Counted from the stretch's first letter, positions 1-9,777 are shown. The stretch: DNA of 64,000 nucleotides from Dehalobacter sp. DCA (GCF_000305775.1 NC_018866.1:2499001-2563000); one strand, 5' to 3'. Made by a program: numbers and translations. The notes: generated by a model not told the origin, from the sequence alone.

Positions 1-475
1 GGCGTTGTTTGACCACAAATTGGTAATCTAGCAGCTCAAAGAAACGTTCCGGAGCTGAAATGCACGCAACTGCGTCCTCTTCTGAATTCTCTTGTTGAAA
101 AATATCTTCTGTAATTCCTAGCAATGAGAGCAAATGATCGTTTACATTGTCTTTACGCCATGAACGAGCAGCGACAAATTCGACTATTTCCTTCAAATCA
201 GTTGATGCCTGATATTTCTTTGGCATTACATCGCGAAACGATAGTATGTCGTTTTTTCCCAGTCGAGTGAGAAATAATTGCCGAAAAGACTTGTCCTTCA
301 GAATCGTTACACCATGTATTGTAGCAATCATATCTGCCAATGTGGTCTTCTTAAATAACGACTGATCATTTGGTGTCCATTCAATCAGCATGTCAGCAAG
401 ATTATTTCCTAGAAGAGCTTTCAACTCGTCCGTTGCATATGTTGACAGCACCTTCTTGAATCTGGTTAAATCCAT
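1..475 (-). CDS. Probable SF2-type helicase, N-terminal part only (runs off window)
   Basis: The 3' end lies outside the window, so only about 158 N-terminal residues are visible. The ATG at 475 is preceded by GAGGT seven bases upstream, and that site overlaps the stop of the cysteine desulfurase gene, so the two are probably co-translated. The visible part is soluble and helical. It ends in ELLDYQFVVKQR, which resembles the Q-motif that opens many DEAD/DEAH helicase cores (inference from a short match). Its position as the last visible gene of a phosphorothioate-type operon suggests a role in modification or restriction. No Walker motif is visible yet, so the family call rests on that short motif and on context. 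Confidence 0.4.
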   Translation of the reverse strand, partial: MDLTRFKKVLSTYATDELKALLGNNLADMLIEWTPNDQSLFKKTTLADMIATIHGVTILKDKSFRQLFLTRLGKNDILSFRDVMPKKYQASTDLKEIVEFVAARSWRKDNVNDHLLSLLGITEDIFQQENSEEDAVACISAPERFFELLDYQFVVKQR

Positions 476-485
476 TTCTCTTACC

Positions 486-1637
486 TCAACTATTCTCTAG
501 GATATACTCTAATGCAGCTTCAAGCTGTACGAAATCTTCGTCAGTATTAAAATACCCGACGCTGAATCTCACCGTTCCGGAGGGGAAAGTCCCTAAGAAG
601 CGGTGAGCATCCGGAGCACAATGTAGCCCAGAACGGACAGCGATGTCTCGTTCGCTGAGTATCTGCCCAATGTTATCACTACTATATCCCTCAAAGACCG
701 TTGAAACGACACCAATGCCTAGTGCAGGGTCAAGCGGTGATACAATCTTAATGTTACTATACCTTGAGAGCAAATCAACCAACCGCTTGTGGTTTTCATT
801 TTCCTTCTCGAAAATCGTATTTATTCTGACACGGTCAATCCATTTTAAGGACGCATTTAGACCTGAGATTGCTTGTATGTTTGGGCTTCCGGATTCATAG
901 CGGTCAGGCAGAACATCAGGAAGTAAAGGGTTTGCTGAATCTGTTCCCGTACCACCATAAAGCAGCGGTTCCAGGCGGAAATCAGGGTTCATTATGAAAC
1001 CGCCTAAACCCAGAGGTCCGTAAAGCGTTTTATGAGCGGCGAATACTGCATAATCAATGTTATTGTTATTGAGGTCGGTATCAATGAGACCCATTGTCTG
1101 GCACATATCGATAACGTTCGTTGCGCCGTATCTCTTTGACTGAGTGCAAATTTCAACAATAGGAGCGATCACACCACAAACGTTACTTGCATGACTTATT
1201 ATGACTACGTTCGGCCTGTTCTCGGCGAACTGATACTTGATCTGCTCAAGGTCATAATTATAGGTCTCCTTATTAAAGGCAAGGGTGATCACATTGAACT
1301 TGAAGGTCTGCGCCGCATAGTTGATAACCCTTGTAACCGCGTTATGTTCGAAGGGAGATACGTATATGTTGAGGTTATCCTTGCAGATGAGACTCCGCAG
1401 AATGAGGTTTAATGCTTCTGTCGCTGAAGGTGTGAAAATGACCGTTTTGTTGTGGCAGCGGTTGAGGTCGAGAAGTAGTCTGCGGGTTTCGGCAACGAGC
1501 GCCGCGGCCTTAGCTGCCAGTTTATGCTGACCACGCCCGACATTCACGCCGCATTCACGGTAGAAAGTATCCATGAACTGATAAACTTCTTCCGGTTTAG
1601 GAAAAGTCGTTGCGGCATTATCAAAATAGGCGGTCAT
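486..1637 (-). CDS. Cysteine desulfurase (SspA/DndA-type, class V aminotransferase)
   Basis: This is a PLP-dependent enzyme that takes sulfur from cysteine onto an active-site cysteine persulfide. Visible are the N-terminal DNAATTFPKP motif, the Schiff-base lysine in AAHKTLYGP (about K203) and the catalytic cysteine in RSGLHCAP (about C340). The length of 383 aa is normal for the family. The sequence resembles the SufS-like cysteine desulfurase family rather than housekeeping IscS. In this operon it most likely supplies sulfur to the PP-loop enzyme encoded at 8006-9721 for DNA backbone phosphorothioation, as DndA/SspA do. It lies 16 bp downstream of the DGQHR gene and immediately before the helicase-like gene. 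The family is clear; the pathway assignment is by context. Confidence 0.9.
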   Translation of the reverse strand: MTAYFDNAATTFPKPEEVYQFMDTFYRECGVNVGRGQHKLAAKAAALVAETRRLLLDLNRCHNKTVIFTPSATEALNLILRSLICKDNLNIYVSPFEHNAVTRVINYAAQTFKFNVITLAFNKETYNYDLEQIKYQFAENRPNVVIISHASNVCGVIAPIVEICTQSKRYGATNVIDMCQTMGLIDTDLNNNNIDYAVFAAHKTLYGPLGLGGFIMNPDFRLEPLLYGGTGTDSANPLLPDVLPDRYESGSPNIQAISGLNASLKWIDRVRINTIFEKENENHKRLVDLLSRYSNIKIVSPLDPALGIGVVSTVFEGYSSDNIGQILSERDIAVRSGLHCAPDAHRFLGTFPSGTVRFSVGYFNTDEDFVQLEAALEYILENS

Positions 1638-1653
1638 AGTATTCTCCTCATTT

Positions 1654-2907
1654 TTATATGTCTATTTCAAGTTGGTTTGCGGCTTCTACTTGTGTCATTT
1701 GAACCGCACTTGCGTAAGCACTGATAAGTCTCTTTTGCTCATCTGGCAATAACAGGTTTTTATCATAATAATGAATTAGGAGTAACTCTACAGCCTTATG
1801 ATGATTCACAAGCATCTTATGGTTTTTTCTATCCCACAGGACACCACCCCATTGGGCAGAATTAATATTTAGTTCAATTTTATTCATTTTCCTTGCTATG
1901 TCCTCGAAGCTATTTTCTGTTTTTTTATGGATAACGAGAATGGATTTAACGAATGGAATTAGTGCAGCTGGTCTAAAAAGAAGGTTTCCTCCATTTCGAT
2001 TTCTAAAATTAGTTGTATTTGCGGGATTACTAATATAACTCTTAATATCATCGATTTCGCTGACTAGACTATCCCAGAATTCTCTACATAAGATTTCAAA
2101 TTTAGATAGTTGTTCATCATTTGGTCTAAATCTTATATACTCTTTTGCCTTTGTTCCACCTTTTACTTTTCTTCCATCAGGATCTTTTACCTCAACATTA
2201 GCCAGAAAGAGGTTGAGCAGTTCGTAATTGCTTTCATAAAAAGTAATTATCGAAGTAAATGCTTTAGTATTGCTCTCTGGTATAGCTTTTCCTTTCGCAT
2301 CAAGAATCCTTTCGTTTTCAAATAGAGGAAAAGATTCTAGTAGATTACGTGAGACAATTGCAACACAATCATCTTCATCTAGAGCAATAATATCTCTCTT
2401 CGATACAGGTTTTGCATATCGGTTTAAAGTGCTGAATAACCGCCTCGCACGTTGCATGCCTGTTTCGTCGTTTTTGTGACCAATAAAAATGACAGATATA
2501 CGTTCTGATACAAACTTATCACTCTTTTTTAAAACCTCTTTTATGCCTTCTACTCTGTGTTGTCCATCAACCGGAAAAATCTTTTCATCGCCAGTCAATT
2601 CAAGCAATCCAATGTCATAATATTCCTCATCGGCACCAAAGTCTAGACGGATCTCATGCCACTGTGGATCACCGTCATATACGGCTAAAACTAATGAATT
2701 AAAAAAACGCTCTTCCTGCTGCTCAATGTAGGTTGCTATTTTCTTATAGTTATCGGTAATACTTCGTTGAAGCATTTCTCGAAGGACAGTTGATTTATGA
2801 AGCTCATCATCAACTGGTTTAACATACTTCCTTACTTGCTCAAATGTCATAGTCGAAATATAATAAACCCATACTCCAATCCTTGCCCTAATTGCAGGAA
2901 TTTTCAT
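1654..2907 (-). CDS. DGQHR-domain protein, DndB-like
   Basis: The protein of 417 aa carries the signature DGQHR at residues 114-118, in the context IFPVDGQHRVEG, followed by RRLFSTLNRYAKPV about 45 residues later. This layout is typical of DGQHR proteins, including DndB. Known members are regulators of dnd operons or DNA-linked proteins of phosphorothioate systems, and the PT-sensing effector SspE uses a related DGQ-type motif. The ATG follows AAGGGGGAAGG. It sits 12 bp after the GIY-YIG gene in the same direction. It could be a repressor, a PT sensor, or the sensing partner of the neighbouring nuclease. The sequence supports the domain but cannot decide among these roles. Confidence 0.85.
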   Translation of the reverse strand: MKIPAIRARIGVWVYYISTMTFEQVRKYVKPVDDELHKSTVLREMLQRSITDNYKKIATYIEQQEERFFNSLVLAVYDGDPQWHEIRLDFGADEEYYDIGLLELTGDEKIFPVDGQHRVEGIKEVLKKSDKFVSERISVIFIGHKNDETGMQRARRLFSTLNRYAKPVSKRDIIALDEDDCVAIVSRNLLESFPLFENERILDAKGKAIPESNTKAFTSIITFYESNYELLNLFLANVEVKDPDGRKVKGGTKAKEYIRFRPNDEQLSKFEILCREFWDSLVSEIDDIKSYISNPANTTNFRNRNGGNLLFRPAALIPFVKSILVIHKKTENSFEDIARKMNKIELNINSAQWGGVLWDRKNHKMLVNHHKAVELLLIHYYDKNLLLPDEQKRLISAYASAVQMTQVEAANQLEIDI

Positions 2908-2919
2908 AGTCCTTCCCCC

Positions 2920-3435
2920 TTACACTGAGAATGCTTTGACGGCTGTCCGAATTTGTTTATCTGGGATCATATCATTAAATGGCGGTAATACCTTATTAAT
3001 GATCTCCGATTCTATGGAATCAATAAGGTCATTATCAGTTAATGGTAAATACCTAACATATAGGTATTGCCCCCAGCCTTCAATCATTCTTTTTACCTTT
3101 GGCCTAGACTGCTCTTTTATATACTCCTTGCATCTTTTTCTAAGGTTCTGGTTATAAGTATAATGCGCACGTCCCACGTACAATAAATAAAAGTGTGAGT
3201 TGGGAATTAAGTTTGGTTTTGCGACAAAGAGATAAATTCCTCCTGTATTGGTAGGGAGATCGCTCATCTCAGAGTTAAGATCGCCATCTGCAGCAAGGAA
3301 CTTCGCCTCAAGCCAAACTTGCGTTGCGTGAAGCTCTGCCTTTATTTTTGCATCAAAATTATCCCAAAAAAAAGAATTTAAAACAAAATCAACTTTTGAA
3401 GTAGGTATAGAGCTTAGAATGTCTATCTCTTTCAT
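2920..3435 (-). CDS. GIY-YIG family endonuclease in phosphorothioate-type operon
   Basis: The 171-aa protein shows the full GIY-YIG layout. It has GIY at residues 66-68, YVG at 86-88, an arginine-rich helix (LRKRCKEY, R99/R101), a glutamate at about 142 in SIESEIINKV, and PPFND with N154 twelve residues later, as expected for the catalytic Glu/Asn pair. The first 60 residues are an extra helical segment of unknown function. The start codon overlaps the stop of the ATPase gene as ATGA, which implies translational coupling. Such nucleases cut or nick DNA with a single metal ion. In this operon it could be the restriction effector or a nickase that opens DNA for sulfur insertion. Confidence 0.75.
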   Translation of the reverse strand: MKEIDILSSIPTSKVDFVLNSFFWDNFDAKIKAELHATQVWLEAKFLAADGDLNSEMSDLPTNTGGIYLFVAKPNLIPNSHFYLLYVGRAHYTYNQNLRKRCKEYIKEQSRPKVKRMIEGWGQYLYVRYLPLTDNDLIDSIESEIINKVLPPFNDMIPDKQIRTAVKAFSV

Positions 3436-6400
3436 TTGCTCAACCTCTCCAAAATATCAATCAATACTTGGCGTTTCTCATGCTCGCTGATCGACTGTCC
3501 CATTTCTTCAATAGCTGTTTTGATTTCATTAAGGAGCAACTTTGCACGGTCACTGTAGGCCGTCTTGTTAAATCGCTTTACGACCCCAACACCATCAGCA
3601 TCTGTAAAGATGATTTCATACGATGATGTTTTTTGCTTATCTGAATCAGTTTGGGCATTAAAGCCCTCGACAGTTTCTTTGAATGCTTGCAAATCCCTCA
3701 GGAAAATATCTACCGTATCACTATTCCAATCATCAATTCGCAAATAGGTGACTGCTTTAGTAAGGCGCTGTATGAAGGAGTTCTCATCATTTGTTACCGT
3801 CGCCATCAGTTCAAGAATTTTACTTTCGCTGCCGAAAAATAAGTGCTGCCTCGTTCTCTCGCTTAAGGTTTCGTACCAATCCTTAATGGTGGACGCCAAA
3901 CTTCCGTTTGACTTTCCACTTGCAAACAACGTTTTGACCGCGTTGTTCAAGTAAACAATCAGATTTTTAACAGCGCCATCATACTCGTCCTTGGTTGCTT
4001 TGATATTATCGACAACATTCACGTTGAATGTCCTATATCCGTAGGTATCGAAAATCTTTTCAAACAGGAATTCGCGCGGATTGACGTTCATCTGTTTGAG
4101 GCTGCCTAAAAACTTCCTCCGGTCTTGCGCGATCTTTTCCGGTTTATTGTTTTCGCTATACTTCTGCGTTGATTCTTTGGCGAACTTCGGTAAGGACAGA
4201 TACCAGCGGTTCATGGCGAGAAACAGATAGGTAAAGCTGTTATAGGCTTTCTCACGCTCGGTGACAAATTCAGAGAAGACTTCTTCTAACTGTGCCATGT
4301 ATTGCGCCTTTTCCTCATTCCAATTTTCGAGGATAACAGAGTATTCGCTCGGTGACTCATTAATATCATTGAGCAACTCAGGTGTGATCTTAACCTCGTT
4401 GCCGCGATATAGGATCACAAGGTTGTTCTTATACAAATGAAGTACGAGGGCGATGTATATAGGGATTACACCATACTTCAATCCGAATCCGTTTCTATGG
4501 AGCGTAAGCGTATCATATAGAGACTGAAAGCTTACCCCATCATGCCTTGCGGCATTCTCTGTGAAAAAAGTGCTAATCTGAGTAAGCAGATCCGTCATCC
4601 TGTTATCTGCAGGCTGGAGCTGAATCCTAGGATCGGTATCTGCGTTTTCAAGCACTCCTGTTTTTATGAGGGTGCTACGCATAATGGAGACATCCTGACC
4701 TGTACCCGAAAGACCAATATTGGGGGCAAGTTCGTTTGCAAGCAGGCCCGCTAGTATTTTGGTGCGACTGTTGATTGCAACGGTCGGAAGATCATTCTTA
4801 TTGATCGACTCATTGTTGATGATGGGTGTTCGATTAAACACTGCCCCACAGATATCCGAGAGCAAGCCTGACAGTTGTGCCTTACGCCGAAAGATGTTCT
4901 GATTCGCATTATAGAAGTAATATGCGCTACCCTTTTCGGGCCTTGCATAGCTGTTGATGAAGCTACCTACAACATCCGATAAATCCTCAACGTATATGGC
5001 ATACTCATCATTCAATATTTCGTCTCCCGACTCTGCCGCTTCATTTTTGAGATATGTGACCGCCGCATAGTCGAGTGCATCCTTCGTAATGTCTACCCAC
5101 TTTTTCGGAAGGATAAAGACGATACGCTCGTGGGGATTATTATCTGAGAGTATTGCTTGGCGCAGCTTCTCGATTTCATCCTCACTTCCGGGAATAATAG
5201 CGTAAATAACACCGTCTGCATTGCTACCAGAGATTTTTCTGTCCCAATCTGTGATAGCCCAAAAATCTTTACTGTCAATAAAAGTAAAGTCAAAATAACG
5301 GATTATATTATTCGCATCGTTATAGGCGGTCGGGTACATATAGCTATCAAAGGCAGATTCATTGAGAATTTTTGTAGCCGTCGTGACCGACAACCGCTGA
5401 GCCTTATACTTGGCGATTTCCTCCTGTATGTCAACACCGCTTGTTTCCTTGATCTTAAGATAGTTGTTGCTCCGCTTGAGATAAACCACACAATCATTGT
5501 CGATTAAGTCTTTGAGGGTAAGATCGATCTCTTTTGTGGAACTAAACGAATCGCGGTAAGCGTCAACGATCACGTCTACAACAGGCGGCAACTTCTCAAA
5601 CTGCTCTACCAGATAAATAAGAGCGATGGTCTTGATGATCTTTTCGTGCAGCGGTTTCCCTTCCACTCTCCGAAGGACGCTCGCCGTCAGCTTATATATC
5701 TTGTGAGCTTCGCTTGTGTACGGCTCTTTTCTGAGTAGAGGCTCAAAGTAGTCATAGATGTAGTCAGGCGTGAGCAATTCAAAATCTCCAGCCGAAGCAA
5801 TGAAGTCTGACAGCGTATGCTTTTCATCCGCAGACAAGAAAGTAAACAGAGTGCGTTCATTCTGCGCTACCTTCTCAGACAGGCGTGGCAGGATGAAAGT
5901 TGAAATCGGGTGCAAAGGATAGCAGCCCTCAATTGCGGTCGTAACCTCATCCTGATTGTTCTTATCAAGCAGTCCGTTTTTGATGAAACGATCCTTGAAG
6001 TCACCAAAACGTAATCGGTTTGCTAGGAGAAACGGCTCCCACAACGCTGGATTCTTTTTTATGACCGCCGATATAATCTCATACATCTGTGAATAGTTAT
6101 TATGGAGATTAACGTGCTTAAATCGGCCGGACACACCGCGCCAACCGTCCACCTTATCTTTCGGAAGGTTGCTATCGATGTAGTTGGCGATATCTTTATG
6201 GCTTATGAGCATGAGGTGCATTTGCGTATTGCCGCTGCGATTGCACTTTTCAGCGAAATCCTGCAAGAGCTTAATGTCGCTGTTTGTAGCTGAGGCGATG
6301 CTTGATTCAAGATACTTGCTGAATTCATCGTATATCACATAGACGCCGCAATACCCCTTGTCCTTCAGCTTGACAGTGATATTCTCATAAAGATCGACAA

Positions 6401-7067
6401 TATCAAAGCCCAGGAAGGGATTGAACATGCTGCCAGATGTCAACGTCGGATATACCTGCGCAAACTCTTCGTAAGCATTCACGTCGTATTCGTTAAGGGC
6501 GAGTATGAAATCGCTCACGGATTTGCTGAGCGTAGCTTTCAGTTTTTTATATGTATCGTGATACTCATCCCGCCATTTCTCAATCTGATTAACCGCTGCT
6601 TTGAAATGTGTCTCGGGCATAAGGTCAGAAAAGCCTTCTTCACTGAGGGCTTGCTGGATGGCACTTAGAAAAGACTGCGTGAGGCTCGTACTACTGCCGC
6701 GCACTACGATTGGAAGTATCTTCTGGTCGCTGTTTATGTACTCAATAGCAAATCTGTAAAGATCGGGATTGCTTGCTTTCATCTTTTCAAGAAGCGCGCC
6801 GAACAGAGCCTTACCTGTGTCTTCACCTTTCCGGAAGAGCATAGACAGTAAGACCAAAATAATATGGGATTTCCCTCTGCCGTATGCGCCGATAAGTATC
6901 CTGGCTCTCTGTGTTGAAGTCGGCACTGTAGAAAGCAGCACGTCCTCAATCACGTCAAGAGACGACATAGTCGGAATAAATCCCCGAACCTTATCGTCAT
7001 TATTCAGGTCATAGGCGATATTGACAGAGGTTTGAAACCCCTTGGATATTTCAATCAGTTCTCTCAT
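3432..7067 (-). CDS. Large P-loop ATPase of phosphorothioate-type operon (SspC/BrxC-like)
   Basis: The protein has 1211 aa, with a Walker A motif GAYGRGKSH at residues 60-68 and a probable Walker B VYVIYDEF ending at about residues 247-248. The GxGKSH form and the great length recall the large ATPases of defence islands (SspC of Ssp systems, BrxC of BREX). I cannot separate these families by eye. The remaining 900 residues show no recognisable catalytic motif and are probably helical scaffold. AAGGAGC precedes the ATG. The gene lies between DUF4007 (24 bp gap) and the GIY-YIG gene (ATGA overlap). It likely powers assembly or DNA translocation of the modification or restriction complex. Confidence 0.75.
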   Translation of the reverse strand: MRELIEISKGFQTSVNIAYDLNNDDKVRGFIPTMSSLDVIEDVLLSTVPTSTQRARILIGAYGRGKSHIILVLLSMLFRKGEDTGKALFGALLEKMKASNPDLYRFAIEYINSDQKILPIVVRGSSTSLTQSFLSAIQQALSEEGFSDLMPETHFKAAVNQIEKWRDEYHDTYKKLKATLSKSVSDFILALNEYDVNAYEEFAQVYPTLTSGSMFNPFLGFDIVDLYENITVKLKDKGYCGVYVIYDEFSKYLESSIASATNSDIKLLQDFAEKCNRSGNTQMHLMLISHKDIANYIDSNLPKDKVDGWRGVSGRFKHVNLHNNYSQMYEIISAVIKKNPALWEPFLLANRLRFGDFKDRFIKNGLLDKNNQDEVTTAIEGCYPLHPISTFILPRLSEKVAQNERTLFTFLSADEKHTLSDFIASAGDFELLTPDYIYDYFEPLLRKEPYTSEAHKIYKLTASVLRRVEGKPLHEKIIKTIALIYLVEQFEKLPPVVDVIVDAYRDSFSSTKEIDLTLKDLIDNDCVVYLKRSNNYLKIKETSGVDIQEEIAKYKAQRLSVTTATKILNESAFDSYMYPTAYNDANNIIRYFDFTFIDSKDFWAITDWDRKISGSNADGVIYAIIPGSEDEIEKLRQAILSDNNPHERIVFILPKKWVDITKDALDYAAVTYLKNEAAESGDEILNDEYAIYVEDLSDVVGSFINSYARPEKGSAYYFYNANQNIFRRKAQLSGLLSDICGAVFNRTPIINNESINKNDLPTVAINSRTKILAGLLANELAPNIGLSGTGQDVSIMRSTLIKTGVLENADTDPRIQLQPADNRMTDLLTQISTFFTENAARHDGVSFQSLYDTLTLHRNGFGLKYGVIPIYIALVLHLYKNNLVILYRGNEVKITPELLNDINESPSEYSVILENWNEEKAQYMAQLEEVFSEFVTEREKAYNSFTYLFLAMNRWYLSLPKFAKESTQKYSENNKPEKIAQDRRKFLGSLKQMNVNPREFLFEKIFDTYGYRTFNVNVVDNIKATKDEYDGAVKNLIVYLNNAVKTLFASGKSNGSLASTIKDWYETLSERTRQHLFFGSESKILELMATVTNDENSFIQRLTKAVTYLRIDDWNSDTVDIFLRDLQAFKETVEGFNAQTDSDKQKTSSYEIIFTDADGVGVVKRFNKTAYSDRAKLLLNEIKTAIEEMGQSISEHEKRQVLIDILERLSK

Positions 7068-7090
7068 GTGCTAAGCTCCTTGCGACCTAA

Positions 7091-7999
7091 TCATCCATTG
7101 ATTTCTCTGTAATATTCACTCACGCAATCGTAGAAGTTCCAGTTAGTCAGTATATTTATAACATCCAGCCCCGCCGTCCTATTCACCTTGATATGGCCGA
7201 GTATTTCAATCTTATATAGAAGTGACGTTAGGCTTATGATGTCAAGGTTAAAGGCTTTTCCTGCATTTCCGTTATCATTCTGGATACTGGATATGCGGAC
7301 TTCTTTCTCACCGCGAGCCTGGTCAACGAGGACGGCAAGCAGAATCAGAGGATGAAGCATGTCCTTTTTCGGTGCGCTCTTGCGATATATCTTTTGTCTG
7401 CCTCCGCCTTTCTCCGTTCCCACAATATCGATAAGCCCGAGCTCTCCGAGGGGGCAATCAATATTGCTTTCGGGCTTGACCTTTTCAGAATTTGACTTCA
7501 TGCGAGAAACATAAGTGTTGATTATACAGTTGAAGTCGTCTTCAATTGTCCTCATAGGCTTTTCGCCTTCATCGCTGTTGCGAAGGAACTTGCTTATCTG
7601 CGCGAGGAAGTCCTCCCGCGTGAACTCAGTCATTTTGAATTCATTGAAGAAATACCACCACGCCGTAGCCTCTGTGTCAGTCGCTTCTTTATCGCGGACG
7701 AGCATATAATGGAGCAACCACAATGTCCCCGTTTCTTCGAAGTACGGATCATTCGCTTGGATAATCCTGCCTAGATCAGTGGGCGTCTGTACTCTTGGTC
7801 CTGTGTCAGCCTCTCCGGTCAACCCGACTGCCACCATCCAGTAGCGTAGGGCTTTGACCATGTTTGCGCCAATGCCAAGTACGTCCATAGGGTTATTTGT
7901 CTTGCTGATAAATACATCAGAGGAGGCGAGAACACTTCGCATTCCCTTAGAGAGCCAACCCTTTCGGATAAAAAATGTATCATGAGCGCGGAATTTCAT
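7091..7999 (-). CDS. DUF4007 family protein (SspB-like)
   Basis: The 302-aa protein starts with MKFRAHDTFFIRKGWLSKG, the diagnostic N-terminus of DUF4007. This family occurs almost only beside phosphorothioation genes, and the SspB nickase of single-strand Ssp systems is, to my knowledge, of this type. The C-terminal half looks like a winged-helix DNA-binding region. It lies only 6 bp downstream of the PP-loop gene, so the two are one operon. No classical nuclease motif is visible. By analogy it may nick DNA so that sulfur can be inserted. The family is confident; nickase activity is inferred from the family. Confidence 0.85.
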   Translation of the reverse strand: MKFRAHDTFFIRKGWLSKGMRSVLASSDVFISKTNNPMDVLGIGANMVKALRYWMVAVGLTGEADTGPRVQTPTDLGRIIQANDPYFEETGTLWLLHYMLVRDKEATDTEATAWWYFFNEFKMTEFTREDFLAQISKFLRNSDEGEKPMRTIEDDFNCIINTYVSRMKSNSEKVKPESNIDCPLGELGLIDIVGTEKGGGRQKIYRKSAPKKDMLHPLILLAVLVDQARGEKEVRISSIQNDNGNAGKAFNLDIISLTSLLYKIEILGHIKVNRTAGLDVINILTNWNFYDCVSEYYREING

Positions 8000-8005
8000 A
8001 TATTT

Positions 8006-9721
8006 TTATCCTTTCGTCCTTAAATACTTTCCCATCGTACAGCCGCCGTCAAGGTACTTTGCGGTTACGCACATTTTGCACCGCTGACACTTCTGCAAGT
8101 TTATCTGGTAGACGCCACCAATTATTGAGATCGCACCGAACCGGCAGAGGGACTCGCACTTGAGGCAGCGCCGGCAGGCGTTGTATTTCCTTATTTGATA
8201 ACTCACCATACGCTGGAGGTCATCGTGCCTTGCCACATTCATTGTCTTGACCTTTACCGAATACTCATAGCCTTCCTGAGCGAATGGCTGAATTGAAAGG
8301 ATAGGCGTATTAGTCTTCATGTCCACAACAATTGTCTCGTTGATGAGCTTTCGTCCGAGTTCAGGAGCTATTCGCCCGAACGGAACGAACAGGCTAATGA
8401 AGCTGTCGTCTATCGGTTTATTAAGCTGATAGACCTTAGCGTTGTCCTCGGTGGTGCAGTTTGTGTAACGGATCTTAACATCCTGTGCGGCTTCAAGGCC
8501 GTTACCGCCTTGACGAGCTTTCCACTTTCCGCTGTTGATGTATTCTTCCGGATCAGGCTTTCCGATGCGCTTCGCAAAGTTGACGAGGAAGTTATGCCAC
8601 TTCTTGTATTGATCAGGCATGTATATCTGAGATAGGAACTGTGCCCGCTCATTGTTATTCGGGCAGCACCAACAACCTACGCGGTCATAGCCGAGGCGGT
8701 AGGCCGCGTTGAAATCTATTTCTTCTCCGAATATATAGAGCCAAATGTCGATGTCTTTCCAGAGGAAGATGGACGACGCCACCTTCTGCTTCTGGATTTT
8801 TACTGACTCAGCGTTATCCTCAACTCGGTTATACTTGCTGCGAGCGACAGACTCGCACTTGCGGATACCGTAAAACGTGAGTATATCCTTATCGCAGTAC
8901 ATGCTGTTCAGGACACGGGTGATGGGTCCCGTCTTGAACATCGAGCAGCACCACCGGAGCATTCTTGCTGGAGGTCCAATGTCCTCGCACATGTTAAAAA
9001 AGTCCTGCTCGCGATTGATCGCGGTCTTGAAAATCGCTTTGGGATTCGCCTTACGATAGCGCTCGGCGTATTCTACGGTAAGCGGAAACTCTAGCGTCGT
9101 ATTTCCGAAGATATGTACGAGGGAAGGGTCTCCGAGAGCCTTGATAGTCAAGTCAGCTGTAACTGTAGAATCCTTGCCTCCCGAGAACGATATCACCAGG
9201 CACTCACGCGGGTATGGCTTTACAGTCTGTTTGATGAATGTATGCGCCTCGTCAATGATGAATCTCAGCCGGAGCCGGTTGATACTGACGAAGGTCTTTA
9301 TGTTATCCTCGAAAAAGACGGAGCTGTTCTGCTGTGAGAACTGCTCTAGCTGCCGTTGAATATCAGTGACCGTCTGATTCTTATATGCCTTCAATGAAAC
9401 CGTCAGAGGTTTCCCGTCTATGTAATACCTATTGTTTGATGCCCAAACACTTTTATCCATGTAGGCGAGCGGCTTTCCTGTCAAAACCTCAAGAAGTAGG
9501 CGCTCTTCGGGAAAAACGGGGCGAAGGTCCGTGCATAGATAAGAGGTTGTCTGTTTACATGATGGGCAGATATCCTTATCGATATCAGTGGCAAACTTAA
9601 TGATCGGTGCCTTGCAGTTCTCGCACCAGTAAATTTCGAGCGGAATATCCGGCTCAGTTACTGTTCCGCACAGCTCGCATTTTTCAGTCTCTGTTTCGCG
9701 GCTACAAGCCCTGCACCACAT
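8006..9721 (-). CDS. Zn-ribbon/PP-loop/ferredoxin DNA sulfur-transfer enzyme (DndC/SspD-like)
   Basis: The 571-aa protein has three parts. Residues 1-60 hold cysteine pairs (C3/C6, C15/C18, C33/C36, C52/C55) typical of zinc ribbons. The middle is a PAPS-reductase-like PP-loop domain with SFSGGKDS at about 178-185, RWCCSMFKTGP, and a cysteine cluster GCWCCPNN. The C-terminus has two ferredoxin-like clusters, CRRCLKCESLC and CQRCKMC. DndC and SspD are ATP pyrophosphatases that activate the DNA backbone for sulfur insertion. Here a zinc ribbon and an electron-transfer module are fused to that core. It is the first large gene after the XRE regulator. The enzyme class is clear; the DNA substrate is inferred from the operon. 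Confidence 0.85.
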   Translation of the reverse strand: MWCRACSRETETEKCELCGTVTEPDIPLEIYWCENCKAPIIKFATDIDKDICPSCKQTTSYLCTDLRPVFPEERLLLEVLTGKPLAYMDKSVWASNNRYYIDGKPLTVSLKAYKNQTVTDIQRQLEQFSQQNSSVFFEDNIKTFVSINRLRLRFIIDEAHTFIKQTVKPYPRECLVISFSGGKDSTVTADLTIKALGDPSLVHIFGNTTLEFPLTVEYAERYRKANPKAIFKTAINREQDFFNMCEDIGPPARMLRWCCSMFKTGPITRVLNSMYCDKDILTFYGIRKCESVARSKYNRVEDNAESVKIQKQKVASSIFLWKDIDIWLYIFGEEIDFNAAYRLGYDRVGCWCCPNNNERAQFLSQIYMPDQYKKWHNFLVNFAKRIGKPDPEEYINSGKWKARQGGNGLEAAQDVKIRYTNCTTEDNAKVYQLNKPIDDSFISLFVPFGRIAPELGRKLINETIVVDMKTNTPILSIQPFAQEGYEYSVKVKTMNVARHDDLQRMVSYQIRKYNACRRCLKCESLCRFGAISIIGGVYQINLQKCQRCKMCVTAKYLDGGCTMGKYLRTKG

Positions 9722-9777
9722 GGATCAATCTCCTTTCCCGAAGTCGTTTTGGACAATTAGAATCAGTACTACGAGCC

